NCBI GenBank assembly: GCA_036872755.1
Contig: JAVHNS010000002.1
Coordinates: forward strand, 1,488,001-1,552,000
DNA length: 64,000 nucleotides
Direction: 5' to 3'
Source of the DNA: Orbilia blumenaviensis
Taxonomy: Eukaryota; Ascomycota; Orbiliomycetes; Orbiliales; Orbiliaceae
This document shows, piece by piece, positions 45,493-57,684 of the stretch (within the stretch, counting starts at the first letter, position 1; each line of letters starts with the position of its first letter). The position numbers and the translations under genes were made by a program. Below the pieces are notes generated by a model that did not search any database, was not told the origin of the DNA, and saw nothing but the letters and a program-made list of their open reading frames with translations.

Positions 45493-48400
45493 ATCGTGTG
45501 CCCCAGCTGGTGGATCCTATGATGAGTCGTCTGCTGCACTGGCGGAGGCTGCGGTTGAAACACTGGTTGTGGAGGCGGCGGTTGTGACATCAACTGCTGC
45601 GGCTGGATTTGTAACTGTGGTTTGAACGGCGATATAGTTATGTTCCTCATTACCGTCGGCGTGCTAGACACGCTACTAATCCCGCTGCCGATAAAGGTCC
45701 CACCGCCACCCAGACCAATTCCCGCATCCAAAGGTGTAATCGGTCTACTCCCCGTACCATCTATCCCAAATCCTCCCATGCCAGATGAGGCAAGGGGTAC
45801 AACCGTAGGAGTAACCGCGGCCGAGGAAACAGAAGTAACAGTGGGAGTAGCGGCCCCTGCTGCTATAACAGCAGGAATATTCGTGATAGCGGTATTGCCT
45901 ACCTTATTCTCCGCCTGCATAGCAGCAAGTGCCGCTTCGTTCTCCCCAGGAGGTTTGAAATTCGTCAGTTTTCCATCTTGATAGACATTATTGAGCATCT
46001 GCTCGAATATCCCGGCATCCTCGAATTCCAAGTATTTTTTATACAACCTGAGCGCGGTATTTGCGTCTTCGATAGAATCGTGGTTACCAGTTTGGATGTT
46101 CTGACGGAGGAAGTAGTAGGCTAGGAAGCGGAGGGAGAGCTTTCGCTGGCGGACCTTCTTGAAGTAGATGTCTACTGTATCGATGACTTGTTCTTTGGGG
46201 ACATGAATGTCTGTTATACACCGCTGTAGTTAGAATTTGCGCATTTGCGATATGAAGTTCGAGGGAAGTACTTAAACTTACTAATGATACGGAAATCCTT
46301 CAAGAGCCCGTGCCCAACAAAGATGCATCCCAAGTTAAGCAAGATCCAAAGTTTTTTATATGCAACCTTCAAAGAAACCAACGCATGTTTCGAAAGCATA
46401 GGATCCAGGTCACCGGGTTCAATACCAGAGAAAAGTGTCAAGTAATCCACAACGGGCTCTTTAGTATGTATGTAGTCGTCAATAAACGGCGTGCCCTCTG
46501 ACTCTCCGTTACCTCTCAATACGGACACCCTCGCCAAACTTAGGCGACTGGGCCGTATCGTCTCTCGGGTACCGTCTGCTTTGACCTCAATTTCTTCTTT
46601 CTGCAAGGCTACAAATTCGGCATCAATGGCGACAACGGTTCCAGGAACAGGGGTTTCTTCAACCGAAAGTGGCTGGCAATTGTCATTTGCGGGCCTATAC
46701 AAAGCATTAGTAACCACAAACATTCAGAAGGTTTCACAAGATTCACTTACATCGTAGGTAAACCTTTGAACAAAAGACTCGTGTTAATACTGTTCATCCA
46801 AGAATTATCAACAACATGACTTTTAGATTTTTGTTGAAAGCATAATATCGAAGGCAACTTCCAGGATGGCGCAAAATTCATGGCCTCCTCTTGCGAGACC
46901 GGCCGAACCAAAAAGTCATTGAATAAATGCCAGTTACTTTCTTTCCTTTCACCTGGATCCGTGAATGAAACTAAAGTCGCCTTGTTAGTATTTTCCTTTA
47001 TATGGCCAGGAATATATCTCACTTACCGTCAATTAACCCGACCAGATGTGTCGCCGAATCATGGTCTCCAGTTATCTCAGCCACCAGGCCAACAAGCTCA
47101 TAAACCACGATGTTGGGGTTCCTTTCCTTAATCTTATTAAGTTCCGGCCCCTGGTAGCACAAAAACTTTTTATCCTGCACTACAATCCCAATCTCTCGCG
47201 GGAGCCAGTTCTTCTCCGCCCAGTACAGCTTCGACTCTGGGGACCCAACCGCCGCATTAAACATCAATACATCTGGCTGAACATCATGCACCACCTTTTT
47301 CGTCGTCAAAGATAGGTATCGACGGCACTTGTCGCACCAGCCTCGGGTTTGTCCATCGCGTTCTATGCTATGCTTTAACACCGTGCTGAAGCTACCAAGC
47401 GCCTTCGTTTTCTTTGGATAAGCGAGTTCGCGAACGAAACTATTGCTGGGGCGCATGGTTTCGGTTCCGCAGTTGGAGCATTTTATGCAGGTCATTGATG
47501 AGGTTATGAGAGCATTCTCAAGCTCCAGCTCGTCACGCCCCTCGATAGTGCATGCTTTGAAATCGGTGGCGAGTTTCTCCATCAGAAATCTGTTCAGAGA
47601 TTGGATCATCCCTGTAAGGGACTGGTTGCTTCGGGGCAGCCCTTCTTCAAAAAGCCCCAGCGCAGATGCTTGCGAAATCGAGCTAAAAGTCCGCAAGAAA
47701 TTTGTAGCCTGGCAGTTTTGACCATTCGCTTTGTCAAGCATATCAAACAAGAACCCGAGCTCACAAAGTAAGCAGGTCTCTGATAAGCAATTCCTGGCTG
47801 TGTGATGCAAGGCATAGTTTCTCATCATAGGAGTGAATTTGAGAAGCTGGAGAAGTGAGTTCGAGTATGAATTTGTGATATGAGTTTCGAGACCTGAATA
47901 TCTTGTCTTGTTGTAGAACCTATAAAGTATCGTCAGTATCAACCCACATACTTGCAGATATCTAGGAAAATTAAAACCCACTCAAAATCAAAATCCTCTA
48001 CACCGAACCTGCTATACTTGATCTCCACTTTATGGTACATCGCAGGAACATCAAACGGCCGTAGTTCAGCAGCAACGGCGCTCCATGGCGTAGTTATGTC
48101 CATCTTATCGTCTGAACCGCCTTCTCGAGCCTTTTCGCTGCGGAACTTTGGCGCCTGGACTTGTCCGGGCTTCTCCTGCACCTTTGCAAACTCAACCTGA
48201 TATCTTCGTGTTCGTCGGTGATAAGGCGCCCAACCGACAAAATCGTGCATCTTCATCTTGGACAGGATATCAGGGTCGATTTTTGGTGCAGGTTTTCCAA
48301 CTTCAAAAATCATGTGGGAAGGCCACGCTGATAGTAATTGCTCGCGGTAGTATGGTATCCCGACCGATGCTAAAGAACTGTAGTCATTGATTTCCGGAAC

Positions 48401-49832
48401 ATTAGGAGGCGGCATAGGGACAGACTGCCATTCAACAGGATTCGAAAGTTCCGTAAATCGGATCTTATCTGGCTTCCCCCATAGTTGGAGTATCGCATCC
48501 GCATCTGCGAGAGCGAGAGCATCACCAGACGGTGCGAGCTCTAATGATGATATGTAGTTTGCTACATTTGCTTGGCGAAGGTTCACAACATTCGGATTGG
48601 CGATATCAATAATTTGGAATTGGCCAGTCTGGGATGCTACTATGCCAGTCGTTGACATTTTCGGGTGCATCCGACAAAAAGCTGCACCAGCTGGAAAAGG
48701 AACCGGTGGTAAAGATCGAAAGGTTCGAAGATCGTAGATATTGACAAGGGGATCAAGAACGAAACCAGTTTGTCTGTGACAACCCTTAGACCCGAGTATT
48801 CTCTAACAGGTTAAACTTGGGTAACGAACCTTGGGGAGTAACCACAGGTTAGAAGAACATTGTTCTGAGCATCAATGTCAGAAACGGCGGCCCCGTGAGC
48901 TCGGATCGTCTTGATAATCTTGAAGGAGTTCGGGTCAATAATGTTCACGCTGCCATTTGCAGTTCCGCAACAGATAACCCTATCCCGCCGCATCACAATA
49001 ATGTCATCGTCAGAGGGTATCTGCCCAGTATCCAATTAGCGGCTGAACCCCGGTCAGAGCAAGGAATTGACCGGTAAAACCTCATTTATGACCGTTCCGC
49101 GATCCAAATTAATCGTTAACAGCGGTTGTCGTATCCCTCCAACACTGACACCACCAGCTATGATCTCTGATGTTCCCTTCGAAGTATAGCTCATACACCG
49201 TAAATCTTGCATACGATCGCTCCTATTTCCCATAGTCAGTCACTCCACAGCTGCTTAGTAGTTTCCCACAGTCCAGGCATACGTGATATGGGCTTTTGAT
49301 AGCCCTCTCCTCGCGCTGATATGAAGACTCTTCGATCCCAGGCTGACAATGCCCCTGTCACTGAACAAGAAATTGCGAACTGATCCATCACTGTGCCCTT
49401 TGTAGACTGTGTATCGTTGAAGCTCTGATCCGTAGTATGACGTTACCCGACCCTAAACGTGTATATAAAAATCCTAGCATTTAGTTTCCCATAATCCCAC
49501 TCTGGTATCCAGCTAACTAGCCACCAAGAGAAAAGAAGAAGAATAGAAAAGACCCACGGAATCATTTCCAGTCCATAATAGATCCTGGTGGACATCGAAT
49601 GCGAGAGCCGTGAGCGGGGTGGGAGCTGCACGGTGAAGAGTGCCTGCAGGGCCTGGTACGACAGCGCCCGGTATGGCGACGCGGGACACCTAGCACCATC
49701 CGGAATAACATTAGCATGAGGGCTAGAAGGAATCCCCAGCATCCTGGCAGAGCCTAGGTGATTTCTATATAGCTGGGATGGCGGGAAGGAAGACTTCAGG
49801 AGCTAACTTACCTCCCGCCAATCGACATCCAT
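45303..49832 (-). CDS. PAN2: PAN2, catalytic subunit of the poly(A)-specific ribonuclease PAN2-PAN3
   Basis: Ten exons in transcript order: 49832-49812, 49689-49558, 49452-49283, 49222-49081, 49020-48830, 48773-47982, 47919-47027, 46970-46751, 46694-46282, 46210-45303. All phases agree and give 1,293 aa. The N-terminal WD40 propeller includes [13 protein letters not shown] and [16 protein letters not shown]; a linker follows ([13 protein letters not shown]). Then comes the inactive ubiquitin-hydrolase-like domain ([29 protein letters not shown]). The DEDD exonuclease has VAIDAEF (Asp and Glu), GHGLLKDFR (Asp) and [11 protein letters not shown] (His and Asp). PAN2 trims poly(A) tails at the start of deadenylation. 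The last 200 residues are a proline/glutamine tail with two long Q tracts, longer than usual. Confidence 0.97.
45329..45491 (-). repeat. CAG/CAA repeats encoding polyglutamine at the PAN2 C-terminus
   Basis: Two tracts, about 45329-45380 (mixed CAG and CAA) and 45460-45491 (about ten pure CAG codons on the coding strand). Pure CAG runs are length-unstable, so the Q count should vary among strains. Confidence 0.95.
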
Positions 49833-51123
49833 TTACGTTGTCTTTGTCCTAGTTATCGAAGATCTAGCAGTGCGACTGTAGCTCTGGTGCATGGTGGGGC
49901 GAGGTGCTTTTCGGACATCCAGAAAGGCGGAGTAGGCGGGGGAAGGAGATGGCGATGAAGGCGCCGAGAGTATTCGGAACGGGGGAGAAAGCTTAGCAGG
50001 CAAGGCTATCCTTCTGGTGTTATTGGCAGGCGTGAAGGCGGCGGATTTCAGGCCGGGTTGGTGAGGCCGTGGGGAGGGATTCCAGAGCGTGCTTGTAATG
50101 CGACAGGCCAACCTTGTCATGTCGCTGGAGACACCGAGATCTTGCCGCACCACACAACACAACAATAAACAAGAACAACACTACCTGCCGCACATCCGTT
50201 GGGTGCGGCAATGATGGTAAAAGTATATATGCCCATGCAACCATGAGGCAGCTGGTGGTCGATCGACTGTGATCGCCATAGTTATATATGCAAGTGGCGA
50301 CCACATGGTTTTCGACCTCCACTCGGTAACTAAGAAATACTGCATTGCTAACGCAACCATGGGCATGAAATAAAATATTCGAAATTAGAGGTCGTGGCGC
50401 CGCAACGTTTTACTACCCTCAACATCTGACTAGGCTACGGCCTCAATATACTAGTAGACTTCTAATTACCTATATACCTATCCACAGCCACGAAATAAAT
50501 GGGAGCGCGAGTCTGGTCGCCGGGAATTAGACACGAACGCTATAGTCTAGGGTATATTATAAGCTCAGGATCATAAATCTCATTAGATACTCTAACTAAA
50601 ATTCAAGAAAGGACACCGTCTATAGATACATTTTTCACAAACATTAAAAAATCCACAAAAATGCAAGACGAGAAAATCAAGATAAACTAAAAGGACACGC
50701 GGAAGGCAAGTAATAGAACAAACAGAGGATATCAAGGGAAAACAGGAGCAGGAAAGAAACAACAAGGATAAAAGCCCCTTATACAAGTTTCGGTTATTAT
50801 CATCATGAACTGTAAAAGAGGCTTCCGCGAACGATGCTCCGACTTCTCAAATCAAACACCTCACCCACGCCCCGGATGCAAAAAAGAGGAAAACGAAAAC
50901 GAAAACGAAACCCCTACCGCTAAACTAAAGAAGCACAAGAGTTACAAGAGACTATATTAAGGGGGGAAACGGGCCTCATCTTCAATGTCAACTGCTAAGT
51001 CACCATCAACAACGGGGAAAGAATCAAAAAAATTCGTTTAGGCTAGGTAAAGCCACTATAGTAATAGGTATACCATCCGTAGCACTACTGCTTCTCACCT
51101 TTTCTCGCTAAGGCAATCTTACC
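49833..51123. other. Intergenic region
   Basis: PAN2 promoter and the 3' flank of the TCO89-like gene, both on the minus strand. Purine-rich stretches near 50640-50960 on the plus strand suggest a long 3' UTR. No gene seen. Confidence 0.65.
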
Positions 51124-52986
51124 TCAATGGCTTGAGCTCAGATTATTACCACCAGGCTCGTCCCTATTCCAAACATGCATCAACAACTCTCTAATCTTAG
51201 CCTCATCCATACCGCCGCTGCTCCTCCCAACGACTCCAGAATCATCCCTGCTTCCATGGCCACTGACTCCGACCATAGCCTTGGCGCTCCTCCCTTCAAC
51301 GTTAGCACCAAGGCTTTGGCTTAGCCCTAAGCTTCCCGGCCCGCTCCCTTCGCGCTCTAGGCTTCTCCTGCCTTGTTGTTGATTTGGAATCCGATTGGTC
51401 TTCATGTATCCCTTCAACCTGACCACTGATTCACCAACAGGGCTCACAAACCTCCTCACATTCGCATATTCCCGATTGATCCTTTCCACTTCCCTCATCG
51501 CTTCCCGTGGCAGCTTCATTGGTGTCGCTGCCGCATTCCCTCCAGGACTCGCTTCGATATTCATACTCCCTCTTCTAGAGTGGCTATGATAATACAGCTG
51601 TCCGTTCTGGTACTGGCCTTGCTTTTCTTGCTCCCACTCTGCTTGCGAGCTCTGTCGTTGCAATAGTAGTTTAGTTTGTGTGCGGTTGGGAAGAGGTTTT
51701 CCGGCACCGATATTAGTGCTGCCGGGTTTCCTAAGGATCGCGTCGTGATCAAGAGTCGAGATAGGCGCCAATTGAGATGGCGGCGTGGCATGTGGCGTCG
51801 GTGGAGATTCAAAAGAGATCGAAGGGCGCTTTTTCATCGGCGTCTCGCGAACCGATGACGGGGATGATAGAGCGCCACTTGGAGATGAAGAGGTGCTGAT
51901 AAACCTAGATGTAACAGGCTGGGGCACTGGTCCACTTGATACAGATGACATGCTGCGTCTTCCTTCACTATGTGTAGTAGCAGTTATGGTAGATACCTGA
52001 GGGGGGACGACAGTTGGATGGTTCGTAGTATGAAATGGCGGGGATGGTCGAGGGTGCTTTTGAGCTTCCGACTTCGGGGTCAGCATAGGTTGAGGAGTTA
52101 CCGGGGTGTTCATTTTAGAAGTGTCAGCGCTGTCAGTACCGCCGGCTGCTTCTGCTCGGCTACCATTGGCTAATGCCGATGTGATTGCTGCAGGAGGTGC
52201 AGGCTTCGCCGGTGCTGGCGTGAATTTGATGTGACCTGAAGATGCAGTCCTTCGGTAATCGGCAGCCGACGCAGGTTGTGGCTTTTCTTCAGCAGGAGCA
52301 GTGGGCACGTCAGTGTGTGATGGTGTTTCGTCTGCTTGCGCTTGCGCACGTCGTGATATGTCGGGAACGTCAGCCTGCGTCGGAGTTACGGGCTTCGACT
52401 GGCCCCCTATATATGCATTCTTGGCAGCGTCTTGGTTCATCGCGTCCTCGAGTTCAGCTTGTGCTAGCTGGTCAGCAGAGTCGTCAAAGCTTCCCGGGGC
52501 GCTGGCAAATTCAAAGTTGGCTTTCTTAGAGTTGGCGTTAGGGGTGCTTAGTGATCGTTTAGGGTGAGATTTGGATCGTTTCTTCAGCTCGTGGCCACCG
52601 CTCTGTCGCGGTTCCTTCTCCTTCTCCTTGAGTCTCTCCCAAGGCGGGACGGGAGAGGTGGAATGCGCTTTCGAACCTTGATTCGTTGCAGCAGCTGCTT
52701 GCTGTGCTGCTTGCTGGGCAGCGGCAGCTTGGGCTAATGCGACCAGGTCACCATGGGAGCGGGTGCCTGCAAGTTTTTTCAGATTGCGCCCGGAAGGCAC
52801 TCGATGATGGCGTGAGTGGACCACGAACTGCTTGGATGGTCGTTTGGGGGCCGAGGTCGAGGGTTCTACGTCACCGTCTTCATTGTTATTTTTGGCCAGT
52901 TGAACAACTGACGATGTAGACTTGCGCTGCGAGAGATTAGGTCTCGATGCCATTGCGCGCGATTGAAAATGAGGGGTATGCAGCAC
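51124..52986 (-). CDS. TCO89: Disordered regulatory protein, probably TORC1 subunit TCO89-like
   Basis: A single frame of 620 codons; the natural start may be Met12 (MASRPNLSQRKSTSSVV, 52953), which fits fungal relatives better than the first Met. The sequence is almost all Ser/Pro/Ala-rich. Recognisable islands are FVVHSRHHRVPSGRNLKKLAGT near the start, a lysine-rich KKRSKSHPKRSLS, and a C-terminal helix (MREVERINREYANVRRFVSPVGESVVRL). The combination of an N-terminal basic VH-R-VPS motif and a C-terminal EY-NVRRF helix is what I remember for the fungal TCO89 family, a nonessential TORC1 subunit at the vacuole. A different disordered family is possible. The gene call itself is strong: long open frame, codon bias and T-rich upstream region. 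Confidence 0.5.
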   Translation of the reverse strand: MLHTPHFQSRAMASRPNLSQRKSTSSVVQLAKNNNEDGDVEPSTSAPKRPSKQFVVHSRHHRVPSGRNLKKLAGTRSHGDLVALAQAAAAQQAAQQAAAATNQGSKAHSTSPVPPWERLKEKEKEPRQSGGHELKKRSKSHPKRSLSTPNANSKKANFEFASAPGSFDDSADQLAQAELEDAMNQDAAKNAYIGGQSKPVTPTQADVPDISRRAQAQADETPSHTDVPTAPAEEKPQPASAADYRRTASSGHIKFTPAPAKPAPPAAITSALANGSRAEAAGGTDSADTSKMNTPVTPQPMLTPKSEAQKHPRPSPPFHTTNHPTVVPPQVSTITATTHSEGRRSMSSVSSGPVPQPVTSRFISTSSSPSGALSSPSSVRETPMKKRPSISFESPPTPHATPPSQLAPISTLDHDAILRKPGSTNIGAGKPLPNRTQTKLLLQRQSSQAEWEQEKQGQYQNGQLYYHSHSRRGSMNIEASPGGNAAATPMKLPREAMREVERINREYANVRRFVSPVGESVVRLKGYMKTNRIPNQQQGRRSLEREGSGPGSLGLSQSLGANVEGRSAKAMVGVSGHGSRDDSGVVGRSSGGMDEAKIRELLMHVWNRDEPGGNNLSSSH

Positions 52987-54398
52987 AAGACTCTTTTGCT
53001 TTTTTTCCTTTTTCTTTTTTTTCTTGTCCTTCTCTGTTTATGATGATGCAAGTAAGCTCCTGCCAGAACTTAGCACAGTGTCTTATTATTGTCCTCCTAC
53101 TGCCACGGTCTTCCCAGCTAGGCTAAGAGGATAGTAGTCTTGCCTGCCGGAATATGAGGTTTGGAGGAGAAAGACAGCAGCTAAAGGACGTGCCGAATGA
53201 CAGGTCTCGTATGTAATATGCAGGGAGGTCCCACCAGATCCGACAGGTAGAATGAGATGGGGGTGCGTGTGTCTGGGTGGATTGTCGCAGTAGGCTCTTC
53301 GGGAAGTAAAGTAAAGTACTTTTGGGGTCAGCAGATAGGGGTGGTAATGCAATGGAGTGTAGTGCAGACAATCGCAGGCGAGATGGAATGTCCGGACAGT
53401 TGAGATCTCCGTCCTCTATCTTTTCTCTCGCCGACCACGTCTTCGTCGTACAGATACGACCTCTGATTTGCCCGCTTACGAACACCACACGATCCAATAG
53501 ACCAATTGCACACTATTTCGAGGAGATGGAGCTGGGCAATGGGCGTCGGGGGGGTACAACCAAGGTGAAGATCCAAATAGGGGTGGGAGAGATTCCGATA
53601 CTCGCGGGATTGGTGGACAGATAGGCACAGACAGCAGACAGACAGACAGACAATCGGCAACCCGGGTCCACGGTCAGGTGGAAGCAGGCAGGAAGCTAAT
53701 TCAAGACTTAGGAACCAAGGCCGACACTACGTATGGATGATATTGACGCCTGGGGTTCGGAGGGTCTCGAGGGAAGGACGGGGTCGGGTTCAATTGACGT
53801 CTGATTGGGTCCTGACGGTGCAGCAGTCAGTCAGTAAGTAGCCGGGAAGTGGACGATGATGCAGGTTTGCAGCAGGCCGACGTGGCTGACCGGGGTTTTC
53901 GATAATGGCCGTCCGTACGGTCACGATTGCGACGAGCAGCCGACAGGCACGAGGGATCTATTGAGGCTATCGACGGGTTTCCGAGAGAGCGACGAGGTGC
54001 AGATGAACTGGTTGGATTTGAAGATGTCACTGGACTGGACAGTCTGGTCAGCGATGATGGCTTCCGGCGGTTAATTCGAGGCAATTGAAGAGTTTGTGGA
54101 ACAGTGCTCTCAAGTTGCGAGTTGCTGGTCAGTTGCTGCAGCCAACAGTCAACCCGGCAACGCAGTCTGGAACACTGTTGAATTCCCCGCTATGGCCAAA
54201 ATGGAACATCTACGCATACCCACCACCCTCAGACGGATATATAAGACATCGCCTCTGCCGCATGCAGTGCCTCCTATCGCCTAAATCTCCGGGAAGAACC
54301 AGCTACCAACTCCAGTGTTAAATTAACAAGCTTACTTAAATAAGTGTTTTGTGAATGGTAGTTCTATAGTGCAGTGACGTCTATAGTACAATACAGCT
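52987..54398. other. Intergenic region with long leader of the upstream gene
   Basis: Promoter and probable long 5' leader of the TCO89-like gene (pyrimidine-rich on the minus strand just before the start codon), then the 3' flank of GCP4. A GACA repeat lies at 53627-53653. No gene supported. Confidence 0.65.
53627..53653. repeat. (GACA)n microsatellite
   Basis: Imperfect GACA/CAGA units in the upstream region of the TCO89-like gene. Confidence 0.9.
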
Positions 54399-56945
54399 CT
54401 ACTGCGTGCCCAGGTTTAACGTTGCGAAGTCAAGCTTCATCAGCAACTTATCTATCCCAGCTCCCTCGAAAAATACCCCCCCTCCTCCTCCTGTAGATGC
54501 CCTTAAACTCTCTCCACCCTTTTTCCGGTCCGTCTTCTGTCCTTTCCTTGGGACTTCAAACCTATCCCTCTCCTCATCCATCTCCTGTAGCCTTCTGACA
54601 AGACCTCCCACAACCCCCCTCATCTCCACGCAAGTTCTATTTAGCTCTCGTAATCCATCCTCCGCCATGCTATCATCCATATCAACCAGATCCAGTATCT
54701 CGTTAGCCCTCATAAGCCCCGTCAAGTGCGTACCAAGTATCTCACACATCTCCAATAAAGTCCTCAATCGATTAGTAAATATCGTATCCGTGATAAACGT
54801 CTGCTGGCAAATATACCGCAGGTACCGCTGATGCGCTAATGTCAGAGTCTCCGGGTTCGTGACCTTCTTCTCATCTTCGCCGTCAGCGGTAAGCTTTGGC
54901 GTATTCGGTGTTTCCGGTCTTCTCAAGAATCCATCCCTCGAAGGTTTCGGCGACCCTTGTGGCGCAAACTTCGACTTAACCGGACTGGCGAACGACTGGA
55001 ATATCGGCGTTCGAGGGCTCTGTGGTGTTTTCGGTCGAGAAGAAATAGACCCGAAATGGCCTCTTTTCCCGAATGATCCAAATTTCCCAGTAATTGGGCT
55101 CCCAGGTATTGTCGTATCGACTCCTGCAGCCGCGGTTTGCCCAACCCCAACCAACCCTTCCAGCTCTCCGAACCCGGAATCGACTACGTTCCCTTGAAAG
55201 TAGATACCCAGACTTTCTAAGAAGAATATGCAAAGATTCGCCGTCGCCCACGCCAGTCTCTGACTCTTCTCCCTCTTCACCAGAGTTTGTCTTCTCCCTT
55301 TCAACTCTTCTCTATTTCGTCTTGTAGTAATCCCTTGTACTGCTGTATTTCGCCTTGCCTGCCACATCGCCTGTAATTTCATTTGTGCACGTCGGATGGA
55401 GAGCAAATAGTGAAATAGGTACTGATAGATCTCCAGATCCTGGGGAGTCAAAAACAACTCCAGAGGCCATGTCAGATTGAACCCCAGACTGATTGGAACA
55501 CCCAACAGTAAATCTCCAAATGCCGTTTTATCCAGGTTCTTCACAATCAACGGGACCTTAACTGGTGCTGTTCCCGGTGTATACCCAACAGTGCTCCCAT
55601 CTTGATTTTGTAATGTTAAATAAAGAACCTCCCTGGCCCGATCAAGTCTGTCGTCGTGTTCTTCCTCTGCTTGTCGAAGGTACAAAGCAGCCCATGTCCG
55701 CTTGAGTACATTTCCGACCTCACCATCCTTGACAGTAATCGTTCCGAGCGAAGTACCCGTCTTCGATTTGAACAAGGTAGGTCGAGTGAGTCGCTTGCGA
55801 ATACTTTCATCGGCCTGCTCGACCAACCCGATCGCGAACTCGCCTCGGCCAAGCAAATAAAACTCTCGTAGTATGTGAAGAACGTCCAATATTTGTTCTG
55901 TCGGCAAGAGCAGCTGCAGTGTATTCATAGATAGCGAATCCCTTATCGAACTGATTGCGGCCTGGAACAAAACTGGACTAAGCGGCGTCTTGAGGTCCTG
56001 TAAAATAGCCAAGTGTTCTTGCAGCAGCACTTTCTCCGATGTAACTGTCGCTGCTGCTTTAGACCCAGCTTTTATCAATCCACCTTTCCTTCGTATCTGG
56101 TGCAACGCTCTTCCCACAAACAGTATTGAACTTGCAGTCTGCGGTGTTACAAATTTCGGAATATTACTCCTCGATAACGCGAAATCCAAAGAGAGCATTG
56201 TCTCTTCCACATCATCTTCCTCTTCGTCCTGTTCACCAGTAGCCATTTCTCGTATCATAAAATCAGAAGCTCCGAATGTCGGCAGTCGTCCGTAGAGTAC
56301 CCATGTAGAGACTTGACGTAGCCACGCTAGTTCCGCCGTCGTCAATAGTTCGATAACTAGCTCCTCGATAGACGGGTACCCCGTATGCATATCCTCGCGT
56401 AGCCGATCAATGATCCTAGCACCTTTAACACCCCGCTGCGTGAGAATTTCGGATGCAGCATCGTCTTCGATGTCTTCCGCGTCCTCTAGTTCCTCTTCCT
56501 CCTCTTCTTCATCTTCTGTTTCTCGTGTACGGAGTCCGGCAGTTTCGCCGAACAGCATCAACTTCGTCAACGCTTCCATGTACTCAAGTACCCTCCTCCA
56601 GCCGGAAAACAGGGCCACAATCTTGGACAATGGGACGATATTGTATGCTCCGACGAATAGATCATCGTGATTGATGATGAGCTTCTCAGTGTCGGTAACT
56701 TGGGTTCGGAACTTTTGGAGATGGTTGACGATTCCACAAGCGACGGCGCGGGCAACCGTGGAGGGGTGGTGAGAAGTGATAAGATCACAGGAATAGCGGA
56801 TCCGGCGGTGGAGAATACCAAGACTTGCAAGGTCGTTGAGGAGTGCCCGTTCAGAGGGAGAAACGAGCGGGAAGTTGTCGGGAAGCTCTGGGGTGAAGAG
56901 CGGTGATGAGTGGCCAGCGAGAATGAGAAAGAGCTCGTGGAGCAT
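54399..56945 (-). CDS. GCP4: Gamma-tubulin complex component 4 (Spc97/Spc98 family)
   Basis: A single exon of 848 aa. The start MLHELFLILAGHSSPLF is the typical opening of GCP4 orthologues (MLHExLLALxGxxGxxF). The N-terminal GRIP1-like region contains the GAYNIVPLSKIVALFSGWRRVLEYMEAL helix block, an acidic insert (EDEEEEEEELEDAEDIEDD) and AWLRQVSTWVLYGRL. The GRIP2 region has FNLTWPLELFLTPQDLEIYQYLFHYLLSIRRAQMKLQAMW, the conserved core that binds gamma-tubulin. The protein ends GIDKLLMKLDFATLN. GCP4 belongs to the gamma-tubulin ring complex and helps nucleate microtubules at spindle pole bodies. Several disordered insertions make it longer than the animal protein; no intron is needed. Confidence 0.9.
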   Translation of the reverse strand: MLHELFLILAGHSSPLFTPELPDNFPLVSPSERALLNDLASLGILHRRIRYSCDLITSHHPSTVARAVACGIVNHLQKFRTQVTDTEKLIINHDDLFVGAYNIVPLSKIVALFSGWRRVLEYMEALTKLMLFGETAGLRTRETEDEEEEEEELEDAEDIEDDAASEILTQRGVKGARIIDRLREDMHTGYPSIEELVIELLTTAELAWLRQVSTWVLYGRLPTFGASDFMIREMATGEQDEEEDDVEETMLSLDFALSRSNIPKFVTPQTASSILFVGRALHQIRRKGGLIKAGSKAAATVTSEKVLLQEHLAILQDLKTPLSPVLFQAAISSIRDSLSMNTLQLLLPTEQILDVLHILREFYLLGRGEFAIGLVEQADESIRKRLTRPTLFKSKTGTSLGTITVKDGEVGNVLKRTWAALYLRQAEEEHDDRLDRAREVLYLTLQNQDGSTVGYTPGTAPVKVPLIVKNLDKTAFGDLLLGVPISLGFNLTWPLELFLTPQDLEIYQYLFHYLLSIRRAQMKLQAMWQARRNTAVQGITTRRNREELKGRRQTLVKREKSQRLAWATANLCIFFLESLGIYFQGNVVDSGFGELEGLVGVGQTAAAGVDTTIPGSPITGKFGSFGKRGHFGSISSRPKTPQSPRTPIFQSFASPVKSKFAPQGSPKPSRDGFLRRPETPNTPKLTADGEDEKKVTNPETLTLAHQRYLRYICQQTFITDTIFTNRLRTLLEMCEILGTHLTGLMRANEILDLVDMDDSMAEDGLRELNRTCVEMRGVVGGLVRRLQEMDEERDRFEVPRKGQKTDRKKGGESLRASTGGGGGVFFEGAGIDKLLMKLDFATLNLGTQ

Positions 56946-57667
56946 ATTTTATGTGTGTGTGCACGTGGAGCAGCAACGAACGGGAGCTACTCTTCCAGGT
57001 TATCAATGGTGTTTCGATGAATGACAAGCATACCAGAACTATGTCGCTAATCCAAACCGAGTTCGATCCGTCCCGAGATATGTCTCGATACGGGGGTATT
57101 TCCTGATGGAGAGCTAAGCAGTGGAGATTCCTGGATTTGAGAATTAAATTGAATCAAGACATCGGTGATGGTTTACCTAAATTTACTCTCTTGGATGTTG
57201 TTTCGGTGGCATTTTATGGGAAACGTTCAAAGTAGCGTACGGTTCAAGCTGAATTTCTACCCTTACGCTTAAAAGATATAATCATATTATGTCTGAGAGC
57301 GTAAGTTTATTTGTTTACGCGGCGCCTTTTTTTTATAAATTCATAATGTAGATATATGGTAGTCCCGGTCCTAGATATATGGCAATGCAAAGCCCTATAA
57401 ACCTCTTACCCCCCATGCAGCACCGTGCTGGGTACTGAGTATTCGGCCTCGAATGTTTCGAGGGTTCAAATCCACCAGACCACGAACGTCCCATAGCGTT
57501 GTGAACGCGAACGCAGCGTCTTCGTGTGTTGCGGCCAGGCTGGAGATGGGCGAAATGATGTGACCGCCTCAACACTCAAACACTGGCCCACAGATTGGTA
57601 GCCCCGCGGTAACATCGAACTGTCCGGGGTAGCCATTGTGTAACGGTGTCAGTATACCGTAGCTACA

Positions 57668-57684
57668 GGGGGGGGGGGGGGGGG
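57668..57684. repeat. Poly-G run (17 G)
   Basis: Uninterrupted run of 17 G, far from any coding exon. Likely prone to sequencing error. Confidence 0.9.

Noticed and set aside
15424..49832. NOT4 and PAN2 as a functional cluster for mRNA decay
   Set aside because: They are about 27 kb apart with many unrelated genes between; proximity is probably coincidence.
57465..57480. GGTTCAAATCC resembling a tRNA B box
   Set aside because: The surrounding bases do not form T, anticodon or acceptor stems and no A box lies at the right distance.
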